This document shows, piece by piece, positions 32,749-43,130 of a stretch of DNA of 64,000 nt. The translations under genes and the position numbers were made by a program. Each line of letters opens with the position of its first letter. The stretch's first letter is position 1. Source of the stretch: Glycine soja (taxonomy: Eukaryota; Streptophyta; Magnoliopsida; Fabales; Fabaceae). The notes beneath the pieces were generated by a model. The model was given only the letters and a program-made list of their open reading frames with translations. It had not been told where the DNA came from and did no database searches. The stretch lies in contig NC_041020.1 of NCBI RefSeq assembly GCF_004193775.1, positions 10,113,198-10,177,197 of the forward strand, in the 5' to 3' direction.

Positions 32749-34415
32749 TGTAGAGCAAGCTTCATGATGAATCAAGATTGATTCAAAGAGTTTCGATGAT
32801 AACAAAGATGATGACAAAAAGCTCAAAAGTCAAGAACACATCATGATAACAAAGATGATGATCTCAAGAATCAAAGAATGAGTTCAAGATTGAATCAAAA
32901 ACACTTCAAGGTTCAAAAGGAAATTTGATTTCAAGAATCAAGAATCAACTTTCAAGATTCAAGTTCCAAGAATCAAGATCAAGACTCAAGATTCAAGAAT
33001 CAAGAGAAGACTCAATCAAGATAAGTATTAAAAAGTTTTTTCAAAAACTGAGTAGCACATGAATTTTTCTCAAAACCTTTTACCAAAAAGTTTTTACTCT
33101 GGTAATTGATTACCAGTAGCAAAATGGTTTTCAAAAAGCTTTCAACTGAATTTACAACGTTCCAATTGATTTCAAAATGTTGTAATCGATTACAATGATT
33201 TGGTAATCGATTACCAGTGTGTTTGAACATTGAAATTCAAATTTAATTGTGAAGAGTCACATCCTTTCACAAAAAAAGCTTTGTGTAATCGATTACACTG
33301 ATTTGGTAATCGATTACCAGTGATAATTTCTGAACAAAATCAAAAGATGTAACTCTTCCAATAGTTTTCAAGTTTTTCTAAAAGTTATAACTTTTCCAAA
33401 TGGTTTTTAAGTTTTTCTAAAGGTTATAACTCTTCTAATGGTTCTCTTGACCAGACATGAAGAGTCTATAAAAGCAAGGCTTTGATTTGCTTTTCAATGT
33501 ATCTTTTCAATTCATTCTTTAGACAACAAACTTTTGCCAATTGATTTCTTAGTCTCTTTGAACTTCTTCTTCTTCCTTTGCCAAAAGCTTTCCAAAGTTT
33601 TCTAGTTTTCCAAACCTTGAAAACTGTGTTATTCATCTTTTTCATTCCCTTCTCCCTTTGCCAAAAAGAATTCGCCAAGGACTAACCGCCTGAATTCTTT
33701 TTGTGTCTCTCTTCTCCCTTTTTCAGAAGAACAAACGACTAACTGCCTGAATTCTTTTGTGTCTCCCTTCTCCCTTGTCAAAGAATTCAAAACGACACAG
33801 TCTGAGAATTCTTTTGATTCTTCCCTTTCCCATATACAAAAGATTTCAAAGGACAAACCGCCTGAGAATTCTTTTGTATCCCCACTCACAAAGTTTCAAA
33901 GGTTTAACTGCCTGAGAACTTTGTCTTAACACATTGGAGAGTACATCCTTTGTGGTACAAGTAGAGCGTACATCTACTTGGGTTGTTGACTGAGAACAAG
34001 AAGGGGTACATCTCTTGTGGATCAGTTCTAGTGGAGGGTACATCCACTAGGTTGTTCAAAGAGAACAAGGGAGGGTACATCCCTTGTGGATCTTTGCTTG
34101 TAAAAGGATTTTTACAAGGTTGAAAAGAAATCTCAAGGACTGCAGGTCGCTTGGGGACTAGATGTAGGCACGGGTTGTTGCCGAACCAGTATAAAAACTC
34201 TTGTGTGTTTGTCTCCTTCTTCCCTACTCTTTTAATTTCCGCTGTGCACTTTAATTTCTGCTTTTACTTTTGGTTAAGTTTCTTTTCTATTCTTCATTTA
34301 CTTAACAATATAGTAAAAGCCTTAGAAGAGTAAATTTTTAATTAGTAAAGTTTTAGGAATAATTAATCCAACCCCCCCCCCATTCTTAATTATTATGAGG
34401 CCACTTGATCCAACA
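32749..34415 (+). mobile_element. SIRE-like copia solo LTR with GAAAT duplication
   Basis: Starts TGTAGAGCAAGCTTC, ends CACTTGATCCAACA; flanks GAAAT at 32744-32748 and 34416-34420. 1667 bp. Same internal order as the other two solo copies: CAAGATTC repeats, TAATCGATTA palindromes, TATAAAAG (about 33466), hairpin array, GAACCAGTATAAAA (34184), C-run (34372-34381). Confidence 0.95.
33662..34118 (+). repeat. Hairpin array of SIRE-like LTR, best copy
   Basis: Arms: 33662-33673/33692-33703; 33724-33731/33752-33759; 33778-33788/33806-33817; 33834-33842/33871-33879; 33888-33895/33917-33924. These loops hold ACTAACCGCCT or a relative. Then 33930-33938/33946-33954; 33958-33965/33973-33980; 33996-34003/34011-34018 (weakened); 34028-34035/34043-34050; 34065-34072/34080-34087, with 7-nt GGGTACA-type loops. 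Last 34097-34105/34110-34118. First stem is 12 perfect base pairs. Confidence 0.9.
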
Positions 34416-35727
34416 GAAATGAACATGCACAAAACAACAAGGGTGGCCCTAAGGGCATAGATCATATTTGAATCTTAAAAAAAAAACTAACCAATGGTCG
34501 CACGAAGAATAACGAACAAGGAACAACGTAGAGATTGATGACAGTCGCGATTCCGCAGCGCCTCGGCATCGTTTCCTCTTCTTTCTTCTTCTTCTTTCTC
34601 TCTTCTCTCAATTTCCTTCACTACTGAACCTTGGAACCCATTCCTCGCCCCCTCCCCCCCCCCCCCCTTCACACCTTTTTATAGTAAAAAATGGCATTTG
34701 GGACCATGGCAGCTCGCCCAGGCGAGCAGATGCTTCATCCTAAGCAATTAAGGGGCCCAGGCGAGCCAGAGGCTAGCCTGGGCGAGCTAGGGTCCATAAA
34801 ACTCACTGAAAAGACACTTTTGCCCCTCCCTTTTGGTATATTTCGCATCCTTGACCAAAACATCAAACAATCTTTCATCTTGTGCGATAACTAGTGTCGA
34901 ATAACACAGTTCGGCTAGCGAGAATCAAAACATCAGTGAATGATAGTCCCCGGACAAAATTAGGGTATGACAATGGGATAATTATATCTAATCAAATATG
35001 ATTTGATAAGATGATAATATCTAATGAAATATGATGTGATGAGCTAAAAATATGTTATATCTAATCAAATAAGATTTGAAGAGAAGTTTAATTGAATTGG
35101 GACAAGCCCAATCCAATTAAATTTTGGACCAGCCTAAGGGGGAGGTGAGCATTTGCTTGCTACACCCCATTATCATATCATATAGTCACACTTTGTGTGT
35201 GTCCTTCATGCTTTACATGCCTCATGACACCTAAGGACATTTAGTGGAGAATATTGGACTTGATCTTGGATTAGTGGGTTGAACCATAGCCGAAATTCAC
35301 TAATCATAATTAGTGAAATTTTGGCTCCACAAATTCAAATTCAAGTGAAATTTGAATAGAAATTCAAATTTCCCTCCAATTTTGTGTGACACTTAGGCTA
35401 TAAATAAAGGCCTTGTGTGTGAATTTTTTTGAACTTTGATCATTTGAGAAATTAGAATTCAAAGTTCAAACCTCATTCTCCCTCTTATCTCTCTCAAAAT
35501 TTTGTTCCCCTTTCTTCCTCCCCTTCCACTCATCTTCTCCTACCTTCAAGCTCTTATCCATGGCTTCCTATGGTGGTGAATTTGTTCTTGACTCATCTTC
35601 TCCTTGAAGTGGCATCTCCAATCACCTTTCCTCCTTTTCCATTCAGCTGCCATTGATCTTCAAGAAGTAAAGGACTTCATTGATGAAGAAGATCCAAGGC
35701 CTACAAACTCTACATGGAGCTACATTA

Positions 35728-35734
<7 letters not shown>

Positions 35735-35776
<42 letters not shown>
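35735..35776. repeat. (TA)n microsatellite
   Basis: About 20 TA units at the truncated end of the chromovirus-type LTR. Confidence 0.9.
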
Positions 35777-35778
<2 letters not shown>

Positions 35779-37027
35779 AGTAAGGTTGACCTAACAAATA
35801 TACATGAAATTCACTATTAAGAAAGAGAAAGTAGTTTGTGCTTACCAAAGACAATGCATCACCTACCAAGCTCTACATGTGTCTACTGTCAGCTAGCACT
35901 AAGACCCTTCTCTAATAGTTGCTTGCATGGACTGAGTAAATGCATTGTAATTTTGATACTTGGTGATCAAAGACAACCCATCACTTGAAAAAACGCTACA
36001 AAGGTACATTCTAGGTCCTTAGAGATTCATGAGTAATGCGTGATCCATTGGATGGGGTTGTTTCGCTCATAGTCTTTAGATTTTTTTAAAATTATAGACT
36101 GTAAAACTCCTACACAATATATATATAACAAGAAACGCCAAAACAATAAAAGTGAGATACATCTCACTTCATGTTCATGGTTTGAAAATATTTCACAAGG
36201 AAAGTGTTGGAAAGAGAATGACAGAGAAAATGTTGCTAGCACTCTTCTTGGTATAAAAAAAAAGATTTGGTTAACCTGGCCACTATATCCTAAATATAAT
36301 CTAACCTTTTTAAGGTTCTTGACAAACCCACCACGAGTTCCACAGATACACTATCTCACTTTCACTTAGAAATATCTAAAAGCTTAACAAACCTAATGGT
36401 TTTTGATACTCTTGACACACTAAACAGACATGCATAAACTAGTCTACCTCCATTTCATATCGAGCCACCAAAATATCTTTTTAATGTCTAAATAAATATT
36501 TTTGGCTCTAAGTTGGATACTTAAACTATGACACCCTTCTACCCCGAAAGACATACACTTGTAATGTTTTCTAAATATGTTCGCAACGAAATAAAAGGAT
36601 GTATCGAATTTTAAAAAAATATTTTGCAATAAAATAGTATTACATGTCAAATATTTGTAAACTTAAAGAAAATGGCTCAACAAATAGCATAATTCCATGT
36701 TAAACAAATTTTGGCACCCCAAAAGCTATGCAAACCATATTAAATAAAATATAGAGAAAAATTACTCATCAATTGAATACTTAGATAAATGAATAAAACT
36801 AATATCCCAATGTTACATTGTTTCAGAAAATCCATAATCCTAAAATTAAAAGTAATATCAAGTGAAGACCTAAGTCTTTCACGTAACGTCATCATCATAA
36901 CCTTATAGAGACTCACCTACAAGGGTGACATTTAGTTCAATCACAAACAAGACAAAATGACACAAAATGTGATGCAAATTAGGCCCATAGACTTGTATGC
37001 ATGTGGTACCATTTTTGAAAATACTAT
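35777..37027. other. Unassigned AT-rich sequence
   Basis: No convincing coding frame. It is the left flank of copia #2 and should be contiguous with 53742 onward, which looks like decayed chromovirus LTR. Nothing more can be supported. Confidence 0.5.
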
Positions 37028-38335
37028 TGAAAAAAATGGTGGTACTCAACAAACCAAGAGGGGGGGTGAATTCATTTTCAAAACAAAACGAACTTTAAAA
37101 ACCAAAGTTACAAAAACTTCTTTTCTACGGATCGTATCACAACACTTCTCATAAATCAAACTCAATCAATACTTAATCAATATCTTGAACCTTTTTGAAA
37201 ACTGATTAATACTTGAATGAGAGATAAAGATCAGATCAAGAGAAGAAATACATAACCTTTTTATATTGGTTCACTCTCTATCACTAGAGAAGCTAATCCA
37301 ATTATCTAATCCAAAACTAGAATTAGATTTTCATTATGCAAAAAGAATTCTTACAAGCAATCACAACCAATCTACAGTTCCCACCCTAGAAAAAGAGACT
37401 TAGACACCCAACACTAGGATCCTTTGTGAATAAGAGCCTAAGAGAACCCTACTCTTAGCCCAAACTAGAAACACCTATTCTAGAAAAACCTTGCTTGACT
37501 GATGAGGTGTTCTTCTTGAACTCAAGAAAGTGACACAACACACTTATCACAAAAGATCTTCACAATCAAAAGATTTGAAGGTGTGAGTTACTTCTTCAAA
37601 GTACTTTTCTTCTGTTCTTTCTTTAACTAATAATAACACATTATCTTAGCTCATTCAAAGGCTTGTTGTGTTATTTTCGAGATTATTTTGAAGAGAAAAC
37701 AAGCTAGTTATTTATAGAGAAAACAATTATAAGCGCATGTAATCGATTAAATCTACAAGGTAATCGGTTAATTCAATGAAGTAATCGATTAGCTTATCTT
37801 TTCAATCGATTAAAGCATTCGTCCAAACACATGGAAACAACTCAAGAACAATGTAATCAATTAGATACTTAAAGTGATCGATTAAAGTGTTATTGTTAAC
37901 TTTTGAATCACTTCTAGAAAGAGAAGTAATCAATTATATCACATGGTAACCAATTAAAGTAGAGACTCCTGAATAAATCAGTCGTTGTCTCAAAAATAAT
38001 TGTGTAATCGATTACAATAAGGTTGTAATCGATTAAACCGACACGAGACATAACTTTACAAGCTTTAGACAACTTGTGTAATCAATTATGATAAGGTTAT
38101 AATCGATTAAAACAGAGAGTTTTGCCTTCTAAAGAAACTTTTCTAACTTAGAAATTTTTCTTCTCACTTACTCATGATGATGCATGATGCATAAAAGATA
38201 TGATATGGACTAAGATGTACCATTCAATATAACAACCAATACAAATGCCACTCAAGGGAGTCGGGCATGTAAAAGACAAAACATCTTCAAGCTTTAGTCT
38301 ACATATTGTTCATGTTGCTCCCCTTATCTCTAGCA
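37028..38335 (-). mobile_element. Copia #2 left (3') LTR
   Basis: Sense start TGCTAGAGATAAGG at 38335, end near TTTTTTTCA at 37028. Contains TAATCGATTAA words (37738-38110), a TATTGGTTC relative of the GAACCAGTATAAAA motif (37258-37272) and a seven-base C-run in sense (37061). 1308 bp against 1474 bp in the partner. Confidence 0.9.
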
Positions 38336-38357
38336 ATCTCCCCCCTCCCCTTTTGCC
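38336..38357 (-). promoter_or_regulatory. Copia #2 polypurine tract
   Basis: In minus-strand sense AAAAGGGGAGGGGGGAGAT directly before the LTR start. Confidence 0.85.
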
Positions 38358-38839
38358 TTTGATGATGCCAAACTTGAATATGAAATTGAGTGCATTTGGA
38401 GGGTTTGAGTCTTGAGATTAGAGACTTACTTTTCTTAGTCAATCCTGAAAGTTCTTAACACTTAAGAGAAGATCAATTTATATCATCATCATCATATATC
38501 TTACTATATAATTTTACTGATATTAATGCAATATAATGAAGTGTAGTATGCTAGTTCATCTCCCAAATGCTTATGTAATGCAATGCAAGCAAATATGCAA
38601 TAGATATGCAGCAGTTCATATCTCCTCTTATGAAAATATGCAATTCATCTCCTACTTTTGGCATTAACAAGGCCAAAAAGTTTGAACTTATACACAAAAC
38701 AAAACATACAAACTGAAGGGAAATAAAACCATAGCATTTCATTAATCATGAAACATTACAATTCATTAATCATAGAACATGAAAAACTTAACTATCATTA
38801 TAAGACAAAGACAAACAAAACAAGACATAACAAAAAAAA
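38358..38839 (-). other. Copia #2 noncoding spacer
   Basis: AT-rich, no coding sense, between the downstream ORF and the polypurine tract. Confidence 0.6.
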
Positions 38840-39898
38840 TCAACAGACAGCAAAACCAAGCACAAGAACATAACTACGCTTCATTCTCATCCAGTTTAGG
38901 TTACTAAGGGTTAGCCTAGTTTCTATGTTCTCTAGCCTAGTGGTTATGTTTTCTAAGGTGTTGTGAACATCTACTGAGTGCTCTTGATGGAGATGAAGCA
39001 TGGCATCCATCTTTTGAATCATGAGAGACTCTAAAGGACTCCATTGGTGCATAAGCTCTTGCTGAGCTTCATCTTCAGCTTCTTCTTCCATCTGGTCCAT
39101 GTTTGTTGTTGTTGGTGACTCTCCAGCCATGATCCATTTGTATTCAACAAACCTCATCCCAAGATTCTTGATATGCCTTTTGGTTATCTCATTGGATGCT
39201 TTGGTAAAGTCTACAATCTCATTAGAAACATCGACATTGAAATAATGAATGAATCTAGAGGCTAGCACAGCATACAGAAACTTATAGTCCACTAACCGAC
39301 AACTTTTCAACATGATGTCTTCAATAAGGAGTACCCAATTCATTTGAATACCTGATTTTAGACCATACACGATCTGTAAATCATTGTTAGTCACCTGTGC
39401 GTGGTTGTTGGACCTCGGTGTGAGAATGTCTGTTATAAGGTACACGAGCATTCTGTCTCTAGCAGTTAAACCACCTACACTTAAGTGATTCCTCAGATTC
39501 CTTGCTGGGTCAAGGAGCATAGCTCTGTAAGTCTGCATCTTATTGTAACCATCAACAGATTCTTCAAACTTGCAGACTCCACCCATGTCCAGTCCGGCTA
39601 CCACCTTCCAAACTGTATCATCGATAACCATTTCTAAACCATTAATAGTAGAAAACAAATTACCTTCCATATCGGCGCGGGCACAAGTATAGAAAATTTT
39701 CACCAACTCCGGGTAGAAAGTTCCTTTCATTTGCACAAGCTTAGGTAGACCCTGTGCTTCGAGCAGATTAGGGAAGTTAAACCCTTGCTGAGAAAACCAC
39801 TCCAAGTCTAGAAACTTGGGTATTCTCACATTCTTCGTTGTGTATATTATCTTGAAGTTGTTCTTCTTATTCTCGTCTGTGAACCATGCATCAAGCAT
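38840..39898 (-). CDS. Copia #2 ORF downstream of pol, 352 aa open
   Basis: Open from ATG 39898 (MLDAWFTDENKKNNF) to a stop at 38840. The frame continues upstream of this ATG through one stop (near 39929) to a basic KKAKSSKRK segment, so the original start was probably near 39990. Features: FYPELVKIFYTCARA (about 64-78), NGLEMVIDDTVWKVVAGL, then LTARDRMLVYLITDILTPRS and LQIVYGLKSGIQMNW, an acidic stretch (MEEEAEDEAQQE) and a C-terminal HNTLENITTRLENIETRL coiled coil (about 310-330). The core resembles the putative plant transposon protein domain. Position matches the env-like ORF of SIRE-type elements, but no signal peptide or strong transmembrane helix is evident. Function unknown. Confidence 0.8.
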   Translation of the reverse strand: MLDAWFTDENKKNNFKIIYTTKNVRIPKFLDLEWFSQQGFNFPNLLEAQGLPKLVQMKGTFYPELVKIFYTCARADMEGNLFSTINGLEMVIDDTVWKVVAGLDMGGVCKFEESVDGYNKMQTYRAMLLDPARNLRNHLSVGGLTARDRMLVYLITDILTPRSNNHAQVTNNDLQIVYGLKSGIQMNWVLLIEDIMLKSCRLVDYKFLYAVLASRFIHYFNVDVSNEIVDFTKASNEITKRHIKNLGMRFVEYKWIMAGESPTTTNMDQMEEEAEDEAQQELMHQWSPLESLMIQKMDAMLHLHQEHSVDVHNTLENITTRLENIETRLTLSNLNWMRMKRSYVLVLGFAVC

Positions 39899-40740
39899 AT
39901 TGAGAGCAGCCTGAAAGCACTCTCATTGCTTCCTCTTGGAGGACTTGGCCTTCTTCTGAGCTCTGGAGGGGTTGCTAAGAAGAAAGTTAGGGTTTCATAA
40001 ATGGGTGATTAGAGTAGGTGTTGGTGTGACTGAGAAGAGGTTAGGGTTGCCTTTTATAAAGAGATAGTGACGTTTTAGTTGGTTAAGGTAGGTGGCAATT
40101 TTGATGAGGTGAAGACAAAAATGTTGGAGTAATCTATTAAAATGACATAGCAATCAATTAAATTGGTCCTCATTTTCACTTAAAACCAAAAACTACTATA
40201 AGTAATCGATTAAAATGCAAGCATAATTGATTAAATATGCCAAAAAAACTCCCCCTGAGGCCATGGTAATCGATTAAAATAGAATGGAATCCATACTAAA
40301 CTCATACTTACAAGCATGTAATCGATTGAACAGACAGGTAATCGATTAAAACATACAGTTTTAAACAAAAACACCACAAACATGAAAAATGGTAATCGAT
40401 TAAAATGTGGGGTAATCGATTAAAATAGAAGATTTTCAAAACTAAAAACACATACCAAGCAATGGTAATCAATTAAATCATGGCGTAATCAATTAAAACA
40501 TAAAGTTTTGAAAAAATGATCATACAACTAACACACAGTAATAGATTAAAACAAAGAGAAATCACAAAATAACCAATGAAAGCATGTGATTTTCCGAAAA
40601 ACAAATGAGTAAACACACAAATCAACAAACTAAGGCACATCAAGAGTAATCAAGTGATATAGAAAGCAATATGCAACAGATAATGTGCATTAAACAAAAT
40701 GTCATTCTATGATAGATCCATCTAATATGCCTAGTTCATT
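39899..40740. repeat. Copia #2 spacer with TAATCGATTAAA words
   Basis: Noncoding between RNase H and the downstream ORF. From 40130 to 40560 it holds about ten TAATCGATTAAA words or one-base variants (40203, 40267, 40319, 40340, 40392, 40412, 40465 and others). These are the same word as in the LTRs, here in internal sequence. Confidence 0.85.
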
Positions 40741-40850
40741 TCTAATAAAGAAGAACCTATCTCTAGCAAGTGATTAAGTGAATATGTCTACTAGTTGATG
40801 CTCACTATCTATGAACTCAATGCATAAATCACCTTTTAACACATGATCTC
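40741..40850 (-). pseudogene. Copia #2 RNase H C-terminal end
   Basis: Minus-strand reading gives DHVLKGDLCIEFIDSEHQLVDIFT, a stop, then ARDRFFFIRNELGIL, the normal C-terminal end of copia pol. Separated from the rest by the solo LTR at 40851-43125. Confidence 0.85.
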
Positions 40851-43125
40851 TGTCATACCCTAATTTCGTCCGGGGACCTTTGCTTGATGACATGCGACCT
40901 TTCTTTGGTCCTTGTGAGGTGCTTGGCATCCATCATTAGGCAATTTGTGAAATTCCAGGACATGCCGAAAAACCAAAAAAATATTGAGGCACAATCCGTA
41001 AGTTTCCGTGACACACCGGAAATCAAATGGAAGCGTCGTTGCATAATTAAGTGAGGTTCCGTAACATTCCGTAAGTCAAAAGGGGGATGATTATGTAATC
41101 CGCAAGGTTCCGTAACATTACGGAAAGAAAACAAGTATCGTTACGAAATTCGTAAGTTTCCGTAACTTTACGAAAAAAGAATCACCAAAAAAAAGCCAAA
41201 GGGGGGTGTATTTAGTAAAATGGGGGGTGCAAATAGTAATTTTCGAATCTGGGCCCTTCTAGAGGTTTCTGGGCAATTTCTTGCTTAAGGTTGAAGTAAC
41301 CTAGCTCGCCTGGGCGGGCTAGGTGGCCACCACACCCCCCATTTTGTTGGAAAATGGGATTCCGGGGCTTCCGGGACACCCGTAATGCTTCCGTAAAATT
41401 CCCATAACTCTAAATAAGCATAACTAACTTAATACGGGTGAGATGGAAGAGAAAAAAAGAAGAAAATCAAGTCCTATATGCTTCCGTAAGGCTTCCGTAA
41501 CTTTTCCGTAAATTACGAAAGAAGGGGGGTGAACTTATCAAAATTGGGGGGGTGCAAATAGCAATTTCGAAATTTTGAATTGGGCCTTCCAGAACATTTT
41601 TTGAAGCTGGGTTGCTTCCTCCCTGGGTTGCTTCTGGAGGACAACCCAGCTCGCCTGGGCGAGCTAAGGTCGCCTGGGCGAGCTGGGCGGCAACCTCCTC
41701 CCCCTTTTTCCTATAAATAGGCTGAAGGGGGCTGTTCTAAGGATCCCTCAGCCCCCTGGCTATGTATTTCAGCTGTTTTGGGTGAAAAAAATTGTTTCCG
41801 TGAAGAAAATCCAAGCCGAGGTGCTTCCGTAACGCTTCCGAGATGTTTCCGTAAGCAAATCCGTGAAGGTTTTCGTCCGTTCTTCATCGTTCTTCATCCG
41901 TTCTTCGTTCTTCAACGGGTAAGTTTTCGAATCCGAGACTTTCAATTCATTTCTTGTTTTTTTAAGCTTTCATCTTTATTTTCGATTTCTTTTCTTTCGT
42001 CTTTAACGCGCTTTTACCGTTTATTTAAGCCGTTTTCTCATCTAAATAATGATAAAATGAATTTCAACCGATCATTTGTGTTGTAATCTCATTTAATCAC
42101 TTTTAAAATGAAATCTAACCGATCGTTCACACTATAACCTCGGTTAAACCAAAAAAAGTAAAATAATAATAAAATAATCAAAATATCTTGAAAAATAATA
42201 ATAAAATATTCAAAATATCTTTGAATAAAATAAATTAAAAAAATCAATCGGACGTTTTTCTTTGGAAGTTTCCTTGAATGAATTGATTAATAACCAAAGT
42301 GAAACTAAGACTAAAATAGACTCACAAATCAAGTTTTGTCCGAAAATCACTAAAAACCGTTTTAAGGTCCAACGCCTTAAACGGTCCTCTTTGCTTTTAT
42401 CGGTTAACATGGACCGTTCAAAAGCATAAAATCAACATGTAACTTTACCGCTTTTGAAAGAACTACGTAGGTCTGAGTTCCTCATTGAGGATACGTAGGA
42501 GCAAAAGCCCCGCTTTTGTCGACCACCCCAAGAGATCGTTAATGGTCCAATGCCTTAACGTTTCTCTCCTTTCAAAAACAAGAGATCGTTAATGGTCCAA
42601 CGCCTTAACGTTTCTCCCCTTTCAAAATCAAAAGACCGTTTAATGGTTCAACACCTTAAATGACCTTTTGTTCAATAAAAACATATTTTGCAAAAAAAAG
42701 ACAAAAACAACTTAACCAAACACTTTGTTCCGAAAGAACTACGTAGGTCTGATTTCCTCATCACAAATTGAGGAATACGTAGGAGCAAAGGGAAACACCC
42801 TTGTCGACCACAAAAAAGAAAAAAATATAAAAAGGGTATAAAGGATATAAGAACATAAAAGGGAACATAAAAATCAAAGTCATGTTTGCACATTCGATTA
42901 AAGGCTGTCGTCCCTTGGGACGGACGTGTGGGGTGCTAATACCTTCCCCGTGCGTAAATACAACTCCCGAACCTTTCACTTAAAAGTTCGTAGATCGCGT
43001 CTTTTCCGGTTTTTCCGACGTTTTCCTCAAATAAACGTTGGTGGCGACTCCGCGCGTATTCCTTTCGTGGAACACGCATCCCGCGAGTCACGCGTCGCCC
43101 TCCCGCCGAAGGGTAGGTTGCGACA
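40851..43125 (+). mobile_element. Solo LTR (TGTCATACCC family) with ATCTC duplication
   Basis: Starts TGTCATACCCTAATTTCG, ends GGTAGGTTGCGACA; flanks ATCTC at 40846-40850 and 43126-43130. 2275 bp. Contains many TTCCGTAA words (41000-41860), AGCTCGCC-TG-GGCGAGCT words (41303-41690), TATAAATAGG at 41712 and GAACTACGTAGGTCTGA/TTCCTCA boxes repeated at 42459 and 42733. No protein-coding content. Confidence 0.95.
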
Positions 43126-43130
43126 ATCTC

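Larger units (their letters stand above)
32068..34972 (-). mobile_element. Solo LTR (TGTCATACCC family) with ATGGG duplication
   Basis: Plus-strand ends TGTCGCAACC and GGGTATGACA; flanks ATGGG at 32063-32067 and 34973-34977. Minus-strand sense: TGTCATACCCTAATTT..., TATA near 34682, GCTCGCC-CA-GGCGAGC words at 34710-34795. Net length about 1.23 kb, much shorter than the 2275-bp family member at 40851-43125. Holds a nested SIRE-like solo LTR. Confidence 0.92.
31780..35735 (+). mobile_element. Chromovirus-type LTR (+) split by a nested solo LTR
   Basis: The part 35088-35735 is clearly the same LTR as those at 44220-45194 and 48765-49648, in opposite orientation (shared CAAGCCCAATCCAATTAAAT, TATAAATA at 35400, CCATGGCTTCC, ends GGAGCTACAT). 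The AT-rich part upstream (31780-32067, continued at 34978) is contiguous once the nested LTR and one duplication are removed, but its start is not visible. The (TA)n tract truncates the right end by about two bases. Confidence 0.55.
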
